From positions 20,831,657 through 20,895,656 of the forward strand of contig NC_134525.1 of NCBI RefSeq assembly GCF_027942865.1: DNA of 64,000 nt. The letters run 5' to 3'. This DNA is from Odontesthes bonariensis. Its lineage: Eukaryota > Chordata > Actinopteri > Atheriniformes > Atherinopsidae. The notes under the pieces were generated by a model. That model was not told the origin of the DNA and made no database searches. It saw only the letters and a program-made list of their open reading frames with translations. Positions 12,401 through 22,289 of the stretch are shown one piece after another. Each line of letters starts with the position of its first letter. Position 1 is the first letter of the stretch. Made by a program: the position numbers and the translations under genes.

Positions 12401-15400
12401 ACGGTATCACGTCAAATCTTTCGAACCTTACATCAGACAACAGAATTGTTCATACGAAGAAATTGGCTTCAGTTCTTTCTTGTGTTGGCAAAGTCTTACT
12501 TGCAATCCTGCAGTGGCATCAGCTTATGTCAGGAAATTTCCAATTTGAGCCCTCAGATAATAAATAAAACACAATCGTAACCGTTTCCTGTCACTTTTGA
12601 TATTTTTCCGAAGTGCAGGTAAGGCCCAAGTATGCATAGTTGCCCATCAACATAATGAACTTAATCTAGTCGAACAGAGTTCAAGTCTTGTAAAAAGAAA
12701 AGGTGCCACACAAATGATATTGCGCTCTTCGCAAAAACAGCCACAAATTTGATCCAGAATCAGTTAAGGTTCCCAACTTTTCACTTAGTTTAGAAAAACT
12801 GAGTCATGAGAGGACGGGAAAATCTTGCTTGTTCTATTAGACATTCCTAGCTCAAGCTAATATGTTGCTGTGGTAACGAACATTGTAACAGGCAGCTTTA
12901 GGGAGACACTGTGACCTTAAAGGAAGGTATGTAAACACCACTTTATATTCTCCGGCTGGCCCTGCCAGAGAGAAGGCCTGGGAAAAATGTCTGCATGTGC
13001 AGGAGATTTGAAATAAATATCCAGGCCTCCATTGTGGAGCTCCAACAAAGAGGAGTATCTTAGTAACACCAAACGGGTTTGCTCGGCGAGACGTTTTCTC
13101 TCCCCTCCACTCCTCCTCCTCCACAATAAACACACTTCTCATCATCGGCGGGTTAGGGCTTAGGATGAGATTGATGAGGAGTTTCTTTAACTACCAGATG
13201 AAACCTGTTGGCCCTTTGCTGGGTCAGTCATGGGGTCAGACTCGTTCTAACTCGTTTCAGGATCAAACACATTTCCAAAAGACTACTCACTGAAAAGCAT
13301 GTTTGCCACAGTTTATATTGCATTTTAAAATTTTAACAAAAACAGCTTTTTACTTTTTAATCATCCTAAGCTCATAAAAGCTATTATTGGAAGCTACATA
13401 AGCATCTGTTTAGATGGAGAGAAAAACACCAGAACAAGAAACAAACAATTTCAATTTTTATTTCTTTTTATCTTCATCTGACTGATTTAAGTCCCTTAAA
13501 AGACTGAACGTGGGCTTATAAAGTTGTCTTCAGTCTTAAAATATGCAGGTCATCTCTATAAGGATGACATGGATGGCTATCATTGTAATGCCATCTACTG
13601 GTGGTGTGGAGATAACTATAACTAATCCCGTGGAAAACAAGAAAGCTCCATAAAGCTTTTTTAAGGTTGACATTCTTATTCAAACCAAGGTTACAAACGT
13701 AAAACTTTTCATATGCAGGACACAGTGGCAAACCCCACCACAGTGAGGGTGTCTCTAAATATGATCAGATCCTTACAACAAACTACAGAACAACAACCTC
13801 TGGCAGCCTCAGTGATGCAGGGTTTGAGAACACACCCATAAAGTGGGAGACATTTTACAGCAGCAAATAAAGCTGGATCATAACATCTGACATCAAGACC
13901 CTAAGTCCCTCCGATTCATCCGCAATTTGGACAATTTGTTTAACTATTAATCACTCAGGTGACAGCGCCTCTAAAGAGTTGAACATTAAAAAAGAAAACA
14001 TTTTAAAAAAACATCCACATTTCCATCCTTATTCTGTTGGCGTCTTTTAGTACATCGTCAAACGTAAACATAGCCACATGAAAAGGCTGACTAACAACGT
14101 CAGTAGTGAAATTCATCATTTACTTCATTTCCGTAGTCAAAGGGAGCTCTCAGTGTTACAACATTAGCTCGGGAGGTTAAAATGCCACATAAAACCTTAT
14201 GACATTGTGGTCTAATGCCGTTATTGGATAAAGGGCTAATATCACATTATAAAAACTCAGATCTACGATTTACATTCTTCTTGCTGTGTGCCACATTATT
14301 CCCTCTACAGGCAGCCTTTTGGGGTTTTTTTTGTGGATGAAACAGGATTGTCACCCCCACCTTTTCTCCATTATTTAGCACACATACACAATATATAGCT
14401 AGAAGTGCAGCTAAACACTGAACAGTGCTTCCTCTGAGCAAATTTATGGAAGCTACGTAGCAAGAAACAGTCTTGCTGTAATGAAAAAGAACAAAAAGGA
14501 GAAATGTGAAAGAGGCCCTCATCCTGCTTCCTACACATCAGGGCTTGCCCTCTACAGAAGAAATCCAACCGAAACAAATTAGTGGACTGAAGAAGAAAAG
14601 AAACTGGCTATATACTACAGTACAGACTAATTTTTATGTGCTTTTGCCAGGAGGGACATAAACCAGAGAGGTTTCAAACTGTGACACGGGATAGAGGTGT
14701 ATTAAAAGTAAATCTTTCCCCCTCCATTTTGCAAGGCTCTATTGTCCCGTCATGTTGCTGCAACTTTATGGACTTTTGGAACACGAGCCCCCAGCCCCCT
14801 TTTTTTTTTTTTGGGGAGTAATCAATTAAACGAGGAAGTTCGCTGAGCCTTACAACTCGATTATTAGCCTGTGCTTTTGAAGTTTTATTTTAGGGGGCTG
14901 GGGAGCGGGTGACAAGGAATCAGGCTTTAAATCAGTGGGGCCGATGCAGCAGTGTTGAAGCGTTTGCAGCCTACGGCCTTATTGAAAGGGTTTGTCAGGA
15001 TGTGGCACTGAGCGAAGACCAGATTCAGACTTTCATGGTTAATGAGCTTTCTGCGGTGGCAGTTACAGTCCGTGGCGTGAGTCAAGGAGAGGGCAAAACT
15101 AAGCACCTGCTGCTGCTTTGGCTGTTGCATGGGGAGCAAAGTATTCATAAAGGTTAATACCAAAAGACAGAAAACTTGATTTTTCTTAGATAGCCCATTT
15201 GTAACAATTAACTTCCAGAACTTGGATCATCATTGCAGGGACTTTTACATTCGATTAAGAGTTTGAAAGCAAACAAATTGCTTCATTTTTTCCCCCCACA
15301 TATCTTCTGTTTTCTTTGATAAAAATTTACATAAATAAGGTAACAAGCAGCAGAGGTTTGATGTATACCTTTTTCGATCCTGCAAATCCCTCAGACTCCA

Positions 15401-18400
15401 AAAAGAAATAGGCAAATGGCATCAGGACGAAGAGGCAAAGGTTGGAGAACAGCGACACCAGGTTCCACAGACCTGCAGAAACACAACATATCAGAGCCTG
15501 GACGGATTGCAACATACATATAATACTCCAGAGATCATCAATTTAAATTTCAACCTGACAATCCAAGCTATTTTTGCTGATTTTCCAAGATAATTAAAAT
15601 TAGAAAGCTGTTATAAGGTGAAATACTAACAGGCATTTTATCAACCGTCTCTTGAGCAGTTTTTATATCGTGGACTCTACTGCCACCTGGTGGATGTCAG
15701 AACACCCGACAGCGTCATTAAAAGGTATAATTAACTCCAGACGGGAGAGTGCTTGAATGTCTCTACACAAAGAGTAATATCATGTTTCAGATTTGTGGTG
15801 CCAATTCAAATTACACAGATTAGCTTTTATTTCTGCCTCGTTTTATTTTCCAACAGCTACGACTGCTAATGATGTCTTCATATCATCGACCAACTCAAAC
15901 TTAAAGGCCAACAACTTTCTCAGCAAGTGCAAAGCTCATCAACAATCAAAGTGAAACAATATGTCAGTATCTGCAAACAATTTATGCAAAAGTCTAATAA
16001 TTTATGATACAAATTATTTGGCTTATAAATACATTCAAGACCTTCCCAGAAGAGTTCAGATAATGCAAGTAGAGCCAGGAGGGGGAGACAAATGTTCTCC
16101 ACAGATTGAAGACTACTGAAACAGCATTTACAGACAGACAGCTGCAGTGCTTTTTTATCTACGCTTTTTCTTCTTTAGACCTAAAAAAAAAAAAAGGTTT
16201 AAAAACCTATAAATACATCAGATCTATGTTGGATGTATTTATAGGTTTTTAAACCTTTTTTAAAACTTATTGTAGAGCTAGAAAAATAATTTTCTCTTCT
16301 GTAAGCATGTTGTCATCTTTTTAAAGGATAACCCTCGACGAAAGGGGCTAAAACAAGCGTTGCCATCAGGTCATTATATTTTTATAGCCGATAGCTGAAA
16401 GCGTTGCAACACAGTAGCTTATCACTATGGTCTATATTTATATAGACAAACACTGCCTACTGAATATCTTGTGAAGATTCAATCTTTAAACAGTTAATTC
16501 TAATTAACATCATTTCAGATATATTAGATACATTTACTTTCTTTAAACAAGGGACATAGTTCTTAGTCGTCAGTCAGAGGGCAAGAACCTTTTTTTTAAA
16601 TCTTTAAACAGACACATGAACTTGTGAGCTACTGACCATGAATGAGGGAGCCGTTGAGCCACTGAATGTAATAGTTTCTGGGGAATGAGAGGAGGATCTC
16701 ATTGCTGATGATTGAGAAAGGCAATAGGAAGACTGCCCCGCCCGACACAGCCAGGGTGAAAGTGCACAAGTATAATCTGCAAACAGAATCAAGCACATCT
16801 AATTAGGAAAAGCAGACCCATAAAGTGTTAAGAATAACCAGAAAAACACATACATGTACAATCTCAAGTGAGGCAAAAACAGCAGCAACCAACTGAACTC
16901 ATGAGGCAACAGCAAGTGTTATATAGACTTTTCTTAATGAGAGAAACCATCATAATAACAAAGTGCTGCCGGTTGATTGCCAGGCTACATTTGAAATTGT
17001 CCCTCTACTCTTCATCCATCTTTATTATGGTCCCAGAACTGAAGACAAGACCGGCTGTGGTTCTGCAGTCTGTAGCTTATAAAGAATCAGAGGCTGAGCC
17101 GACTGGACCCAGAGGAGTCGCCATCTGCTCAATGGGCTGCCACAAACTCACCACATCACAGTAGAATACTTGTTAACATGAAATACTTTTTGTTATTGTG
17201 CAGGACCCTTAGGTACCATTTCCCACAGCTGGACGAAGCAGGCCAGAATAAAGCGATCATTCATTGTGTGTGTTGTGCCGGTGACATGTTATGCTTCAGT
17301 TTATGTAACTGGTTATTGGTAATTGCACCCTAAACCCAGAATGCTTATCTAAATATGTTAGCTAAAAACTAATTCTCTGTTGCGGTGCCTAACTACTAAT
17401 TCAATTTTATCAAGTTTCACATTCCCACCTAAACAGCAGACCAACATATTTTATCGATAATTGCTTAAAATAGTTTTTTTAACAGCAACAAACTCAGTTC
17501 ACTTGTTTCTAACTTCAGTGGATGGTCTGCAAAATAACTCAAACTTTAAAGTTCTGTCTAAAATATCAAAATCAGCATCACTCACGATATCCTGTTGACG
17601 ACAGCATCTTCGTCCTCATGGTCATCTGCAAGGAAAACAACGCCACTTAGCGGGGGTGTTGAGTAAATAAATCAGTCACTAAGTAAACTATTTCTTACAC
17701 CACGTCATTTAAATTATATGAATTACAATGTTAGAGCACATACAGGGAGTAAAGACATGGTGACTGGTGAGAATTCAATAAGTCGAATCCATCCAACTGC
17801 ATGAGTATTGAACAATTTTCCTGGTGACAAAAATATAAATTGTACCACAACCATTTTTATATTTTATAACGATTTAGCGATGTGAGCATTAATCAGCCTG
17901 GTGTGAAAAGAACAGCCTGGTTTTCTGCTGTCCAACTCTTCAGTGGGAACTTTACTCTACTTTCAAACTGCGACAGGGAAGGCCTGGGTGACCTGAACAT
18001 ACTATATTTGTCCTTGTAAAAGGGAGCGTGCTCTCTGGAGGCCCTCTTTGTTCGACACATTCAAATAAAAAGTGCTCTTTGGAAAACATTCCAAAAACAT
18101 ATTCATTATTTTGAAAACAACAAGCCTTCCAACACCCGAGGGTTTCCTGAAAAACCGGACACGTTTGCCATTTCTCAGCCTCGGAAAACAGATTAATAGA
18201 GAACATAAGAGCTATTTGACAGCTTAAATCTCTTGTTTTTATTGTAAAAAGTCACTTGAACAAAAACAATGGCATGTGACGCACGACATAAAAATTTACT
18301 CAGGTCGCATCAGGCTACAAACACGACGTTGCTTCTAATCCACGAGGGATGTGAACCAACTCAATGGAGGGAGAAAAAAAAGCTTTTAAAGATCTTGTTA

Positions 18401-21400
18401 ACATTCCGACTTGGCTTGACTTATCACCGTTTATCACAGGACAGGATCTGTCAGCATTAACTGCTCAGTTTTACTGTGACCAGTTGTATTCATGCTACCA
18501 CAGCCCTTAAAGCAATTAAGGGTGGAGACAGGTCATACTGATACAGAGCTTACTATGGCAAATTTCTTCACAGGCATAGGTTTAGTCTGTCACACACAGA
18601 CTTTAAGCCTTCTTGAGCATAACATCCTTTCAACCTAAACACACTGAAGGGCTGTGAGCAAACACAGCATAAACACAGAGATAGCCCAGTCTCCTCAGTG
18701 ATTAGCATGGAAGCAGTTCCACCACATACAGCCATTCTGCTGTGCAAGTGTAACAGATCTTTGAGGACAAGTCCAGGTTTCACAGAGGACATGCGATACG
18801 TGTCTGATGTGTGCTCCTGGGACAGGAGAGATCGTGTTTTACAGAACACTTACCACTCTTCCACTTGTATCTGGTTATGATGCAGTAGGACACAATGTAG
18901 AGGACAGCAAACAGGAGGAAGCAAATCTGAAAACGACAAAAGAATCTTATAAGATTTATTGTGACTGGAGATGGCGAAATTATAGCCACAAGAAAGTAAC
19001 ATAACCTGCTCTGGGGGAGGTCGTGTTGAAATTTGGGCCCAAACCAGGTGTATAAACGTCGACCCTTTCAGACATTTTTTCTTATGTTATTCTGTATAAG
19101 TGATAAAGACTCTCAGTTGTGAGAAGTGAGCAATGCGTTGTTGCTTTCCCATGTCTGATCACACTAATCAGGTAATCACAGACTCAAAACAAGCTGGATA
19201 GTCTTTCAGAAAGATCATATTCTACATTCTTCAATTCCACTCGGACGGTGACAAGCATGTAACTAATGTTAGAAGCTCCCACTTTAGCATTTTGCACCCT
19301 GTCAGCACTGCTCAAATCACCGTGCTCGAGCTGCGATTATGAGATGACTCAGCCGGGTTGCATATGTTTAAGACTCACTGACATAGAAAGAAACCACCAA
19401 CCAATATATGGTGTTATACGTCAGCCATAAACAAAAAAAGTTTTTCTATTATATGCAGTCAACATCCCAGTGAAATACTTTGAATATAACAGAAGTTACA
19501 GATTCTGTGGTGACTGGATGAAGCCAAATGATGCCCGCTACGAGGCCCATGAACCCAGAATAACACAGAATCAGGTGCACGGTGCTGATAAGCAGACACG
19601 CACACAGAGAGACAACAGTCAAGGGGTGATAACTGCAAGTTTCAGACACACCAGTCAACGCAACAGCAATGAGCATTGTTATGTGCCATGTAAAAAGGCA
19701 GCACATGATGCATAGCGGGTTGCAAACATTCCTCAGCCAATTTAGCCACAATATTTCAGACCTTTACGATACATGAACTCAATACAAAGCAAAGGGGTCT
19801 TTCTTTCTGGGGGGGGTTTCTTAAAGCCTTTTGGATGTTCGTAGACATCTACAGAGTCAGAGGAAGCAAATGCAAGTGACACAAGTTTTCTTTGCTACAT
19901 GCAAAAATCATGTAGTGCAGATCATTAGCTGGCGTTTTTGAATGTGTGCATTAAGACGTAAGAGACAGCGGAGTATTTCTAATATTGAAAAGTTTAAAAA
20001 AAAAAAAAACTGTCAAAGGATAGAAAACATGATTGCAAAGGTGGTGATGTCTATAAAAGTACAGTACATTTTCTGTTGAGAAAAGCATGTGAAAGGCAGA
20101 TAAAGAGGCGATGGCCTTGTCTGAAAGTGGCGAGGGAATGTTAATGCTGTCCACACCACGCTTGGGACATTTCACAACTTAACGTGATTTTTCGCTGTAA
20201 ACTCATTTACTGTGTTCTTGGCAAACACAGACAAGATTTTCCAGTAATTATGCACAGTTGGGTCCACTGTGGAGGAGCCACTTACCCAGACTTTGTGTTT
20301 ATCAAATTATCACAATCTTGTTACGAAGTCATGTTTACCAACTTTAAACCTAACTCAGAGAAGCAAACGGATTGCAACAGAAGCACAGCCAACAACGAAT
20401 ATCAACCCCACGGTGTCTATCACATCTATTCATAAGCCGGTTAGCCAAAACATTAACGTGAAATGATACACTGACATTACACTAATCATGCAGAGGGATT
20501 ATGTTGATATGGGATACTGAGAGGCAGATGTAGAGACGCTCAGGACAAAATGTGCAAGCTAAAAGGTGAAATGTCTCACTACTGGTATGATAGTCATCTG
20601 ATAGTTTATGTGTCAATAAGAACTATTCCAGACTGCCCCCCCCCCCCAAAACAAAAATGCTTATCTTACTTAATTTGTTTTCCCTCAACATACAGACATA
20701 TCATGATGGCATAAAAAATATGATTTATGTTCAGAGAGATGAGCAACAACTACAACCGCTTATAAAAACAGAATGATAATCTATCACTGCCTATATCATT
20801 ACAAAAATAACATAAAGTTAAAAAATCAAATGCTGAAAGAAAATGTCTCATTGTTTTTTGTTTTTTTTGAGGAATGTGTGTAAGCCCATTACAAAACGGA
20901 CTCGTATCAATCAAAACAACAATATTTATTTTTGTCTGAACTACTTAGAATGAACAGCATATCAGACACAGGGGATGGGAATTCCCAGTGTGCATCTCGT
21001 ATTTGCATGATTTGCAAATAAAGCAACTACATTTAGCTTTCATCTCCATTTCATATAGTATTCTGTTATTTTTGAAAATGGGGCTCTCTCATTGCAACAA
21101 ATAAAACTTTGTCCAACGCTCCAGGAATGATATCCCACGCCTCCCATCTCACGTTTTTATATTACAATTAAAATATTATTTACAAAGTTACAAAGAGTGT
21201 CTCTTAACCCAACATGTAAATTATAGGAAAAAAACAACAAAAACATTTTTTTTGTGTGTGTTGTTTTTATGTAATAAATGTACTAAATCTGAACCAAATT
21301 TAAACAGATCAGCCCAGCTTGGCGCAATTTGCACAGAGCAGATTTAATTTCATATTATACCCCAATATGAAACTAATTAAATTTAAATATAATGCGTTAT

Positions 21401-21857
21401 AAAAAATAATGTAACCACAACAATAGAGTCTAGATTAAGTCAGGGTTGTACCTGACCCAGCAAAAGACATTTCTAGTGAACCACGGGCATGTTTACAAGC
21501 CTCAAAAGTGCTCAAAATAATCTCAGAAAGTAAGTGCGCTAAGTAGCTAGCAGCAGCTAACGTCAACGGAAACTCGTGGATTTCTTTTAAGAATTTCCCT
21601 CACTGCTTTTGATATTGACAAAGTTTGGTTCGTAAATTACCTAGATATTGAATGACACATTTTTGGGCTGAATTTCGCTCGATCGTTTCTCCCAAGTCAA
21701 ACTGACAGGCAAAGGCAACGTTAGCTCCCGTTAACGTTAGTGGGCTGTAGAGGACGTTAGCCAGCTAGCCTCAACTAGCCTCTCTGTTACTTACGATGTA
21801 CTCTCGAACTTGGCTGTGAAAATTCTGCTCTCTGATAGTGACATCGTCTTCTTCCAT
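402..21857 (-). CDS. lmbr1: lmbr1, multipass LIMR-family membrane protein (exons 1-12, 3' part off left edge)
   Basis: Twelve minus-strand coding exons, all with GT-AG introns and closing phases: 21795-21857, 18854-18926, 17586-17625, 16637-16776, 15369-15472, 8438-8564, 8109-8177, 7913-7977, 7201-7273, 2087-2176, 977-1053, 402-479 (999 nt, 333 codons). The protein starts MEEDDVTIREQ. Hydrophobic segments lie near residues 22-41, 62-84, 106-128, 149-171, 186-206 and 290-325. Exon 5 reads GLWNLVSLFSNLCLFVLMPF, exon 6 IDNDAASMESLY, exon 8 CTPVGLSRMFTVMGQLLVKP and exon 12 LLVDETAMP; all match human LMBR1 as I recall it. No exon 13 (human GNASLSTFGF region) is visible in 1-401, so the C-terminal third is outside the window. 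LMBR1 resembles the lipocalin-1 receptor LMBR1L; its molecular role is poorly defined. The locus is famous because its intron 5 contains the Shh limb enhancer ZRS. The start codon is the first ATG of the conserved N-terminus and sits 432 bp from the divergent nom1 start. Confidence 0.96.
480..2086. other. lmbr1 introns 10 and 11
   Basis: Intron 11 is 480-976 and intron 10 is 1054-2086. I see no repeats with clear ends and no conserved-looking block, only ordinary AT-rich DNA with (AT)-rich patches near 1330-1430. Confidence 0.5.
3977..4103 (-). mobile_element. truncated teleost LINE/SINE tail with 13-bp target-site duplication
   Basis: About 101 bp (3990-4090) match a very common fish repeat tail. 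On the minus strand it reads from CCTGTCCAGGGT through GACAGCTGGGATAGGC to a GGATGGA-type end. It is flanked by perfect 13-bp direct repeats TGAAACTGAGTTC at 3977-3989 and 4091-4103, the mark of target-primed reverse transcription. The insert is short, as 5'-truncated insertions are. The family (L2-like or a SINE using the same tail) is not certain. It lies in lmbr1 intron 9. Confidence 0.7.
4968..5622. mobile_element. TTAA-flanked foldback element with about 275-285-bp inverted arms
   Basis: A left arm (4968-5247) is the near-perfect reverse complement of a right arm (5334-5622), with about 86 bp of unpaired loop. The outer ends read TTAAAGGACAAG and CTTGTCCTTTAA, so TTAA borders both sides as in piggyBac-type insertions. 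The palindrome itself makes a true duplication impossible to prove. The arms differ by small indels near 5081-5096 versus 5506-5530. The loop carries a palindromic TGACGTCA (5306-5313). Each arm contains an outward-reading ORF of about 27 codons starting MAEYLKRAARRL and followed by a GTGAGT-like donor. It lies in lmbr1 intron 9. It could be a MITE, or a head-to-head dimer of one end of a larger DNA transposon. Confidence 0.75.
7565..7905 (+). mobile_element. degenerate Tc1/mariner transposon relic
   Basis: Plus-strand fragments of a Tc1-type transposase can be read in shifting frames: MIWGCFSQSGL near 7573, then WFREHE-like and HMDWP-like pieces near 7690-7735, then a DPNPTEN-stop-DVLEK block near 7742-7785 corresponding to the DLNPIENLWD signature. 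Frameshifts and an in-frame stop show it is dead. TTTTTTTGGCGAGGCAGTGCAG near 7880-7900 looks like the end of a Tc1 inverted repeat; no left end is recognisable. It fills much of lmbr1 intron 8 and stops about 10 bp from the exon 8 donor at 7912. Confidence 0.6.
8565..15368. promoter_or_regulatory. lmbr1 intron 5, expected home of the ZRS Shh limb/fin enhancer
   Basis: Intron 5 lies between the exons ending FAGSKK and starting GIRARILE, the same interval that holds ZRS (MFCS1) in mammals and fish. At 6.8 kb it is the largest lmbr1 intron in the window. I cannot align ZRS from memory. The most conserved-looking, repeat-poor stretches are about 9540-10060, 10300-10500 and 14825-15160. A T/C-rich antisense ORF at 10806-11090 and A-rich stretches near 10800 and 11470 look like background. 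The CTCF-type motif at 13588 also lies here. Confidence 0.6.
13588..13601 (-). promoter_or_regulatory. CTCF-type motif in lmbr1 intron 5
   Basis: ATGCCATCTACTGG on the plus strand is CCAGTAGATGGCAT on the minus strand, matching CCASYAGRKGGCRS at all but the last position. It has the same orientation as the intron 4 motif 2 kb away and corresponds by position to the mouse intron 5 CTCF site. This 12-bp string also occurs in some repeats, so confidence is moderate. Confidence 0.5.
15680..15693 (-). promoter_or_regulatory. CTCF-type motif in lmbr1 intron 4
   Basis: CTGCCACCTGGTGG on the plus strand is CCACCAGGTGGCAG on the minus strand. It fits every position of the core consensus CCASYAGRKGGCRS. 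As I recall, mouse Lmbr1 has a functional CTCF site (called i4) in the same intron. The motif is seen directly; occupancy is inference. Confidence 0.6.
16191..16260. repeat. perfect hairpin, 29-bp arms and 12-nt loop
   Basis: Positions 16191-16219 are the exact reverse complement of 16232-16260; the loop is AGATCTATGTTG. The arms are AT-rich and each holds AGGTTTAAAAACCT-type internal dyads. It lies in lmbr1 intron 4. It may be a MITE remnant. A microRNA precursor is less likely, because perfect pairing and AT-richness are atypical. Confidence 0.85.
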
Positions 21858-22289
21858 TCTTCATATTGCAAATACAAAAAAAGCTACAGACTTACTACAT
21901 TCTAGCTCGCACAACTGGCGACTACATTTACAGCTGCCGCTTCCTCTCCCCTCTGCAGGAACTGTTCTGACTGGTTCAAATCCAGATTACATCGAAGCGA
22001 AGCAGCTCCGTGCTGACTAAAAAAAACGCCCCAAAATAAAGCACGTCATCACCGCGCGTCAAGTTTGCCGCATATCCTGGGCGAAAAGAGTCACGTGTTG
22101 GTGGTTCGTATCAACAACGGTGTCCTCATGGAGGTAAATGTGAAGTCAAAGGAATTTATGTGATAAAAATAGGAATATTAGGATAGTTACTTTTGTTTTG
22201 AGTTGTTCTGCAGTGTAGCCGGAGCGGAGGAAATTAACGCTAACAAGCTCACTTTATCTACCGTACTAAAATAATTAGAATTTATTAAA
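21858..22289. promoter_or_regulatory. bidirectional lmbr1/nom1 promoter region
   Basis: This 432-bp gap separates the divergent lmbr1 and nom1 start codons and is relatively CpG-rich, with no TATA box I can defend. It holds an ACGTCA CRE half-site at 22043-22048 and a CACGTG E-box at 22092-22097. Both are typical of housekeeping divergent promoters. The two 5' UTRs must share this interval. A possible nom1 5' UTR intron (22134-22213) occupies part of it. Confidence 0.7.
22134..22213 (+). other. nom1: possible 80-nt intron in the nom1 5' UTR
   Basis: A good donor (GAG followed by GTAAATG at 22134) and an acceptor with a T-rich tract ending TTCTGCAG at 22213 bracket 80 nt upstream of the nom1 ATG. 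An upstream ATG at 22128-22130 sits just before the donor. Read through the splice, it gives a nine-codon uORF ending TAA before the main start. No transcript evidence is available, so this is inference from splice-site shape only. Confidence 0.35.

Larger units (their letters stand above)
15473..21794. other. lmbr1 introns 1-4
   Basis: Intron 4 (15473-16636) has the CTCF-type motif and the hairpin. Introns 3 (16777-17585) and 2 (17626-18853) show nothing beyond unique AT-rich DNA. Intron 1 (18927-21794) has poly-C (20637-20647) and poly-A runs. Its gene-proximal end near 21530-21790 is rich in GCTAGC/GTTAACG-type CpG words, as expected around a promoter. Confidence 0.6.

Noticed and set aside
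12852..13145. 97-aa and 72-aa minus-strand ORFs in lmbr1 intron 5
   Set aside because: No recognised domain, no splice context matching lmbr1, and composition like intron.
16191..16260. microRNA precursor
   Set aside because: Perfect AT-rich pairing with no bulges and no known miRNA at this locus; kept only as a hairpin repeat.
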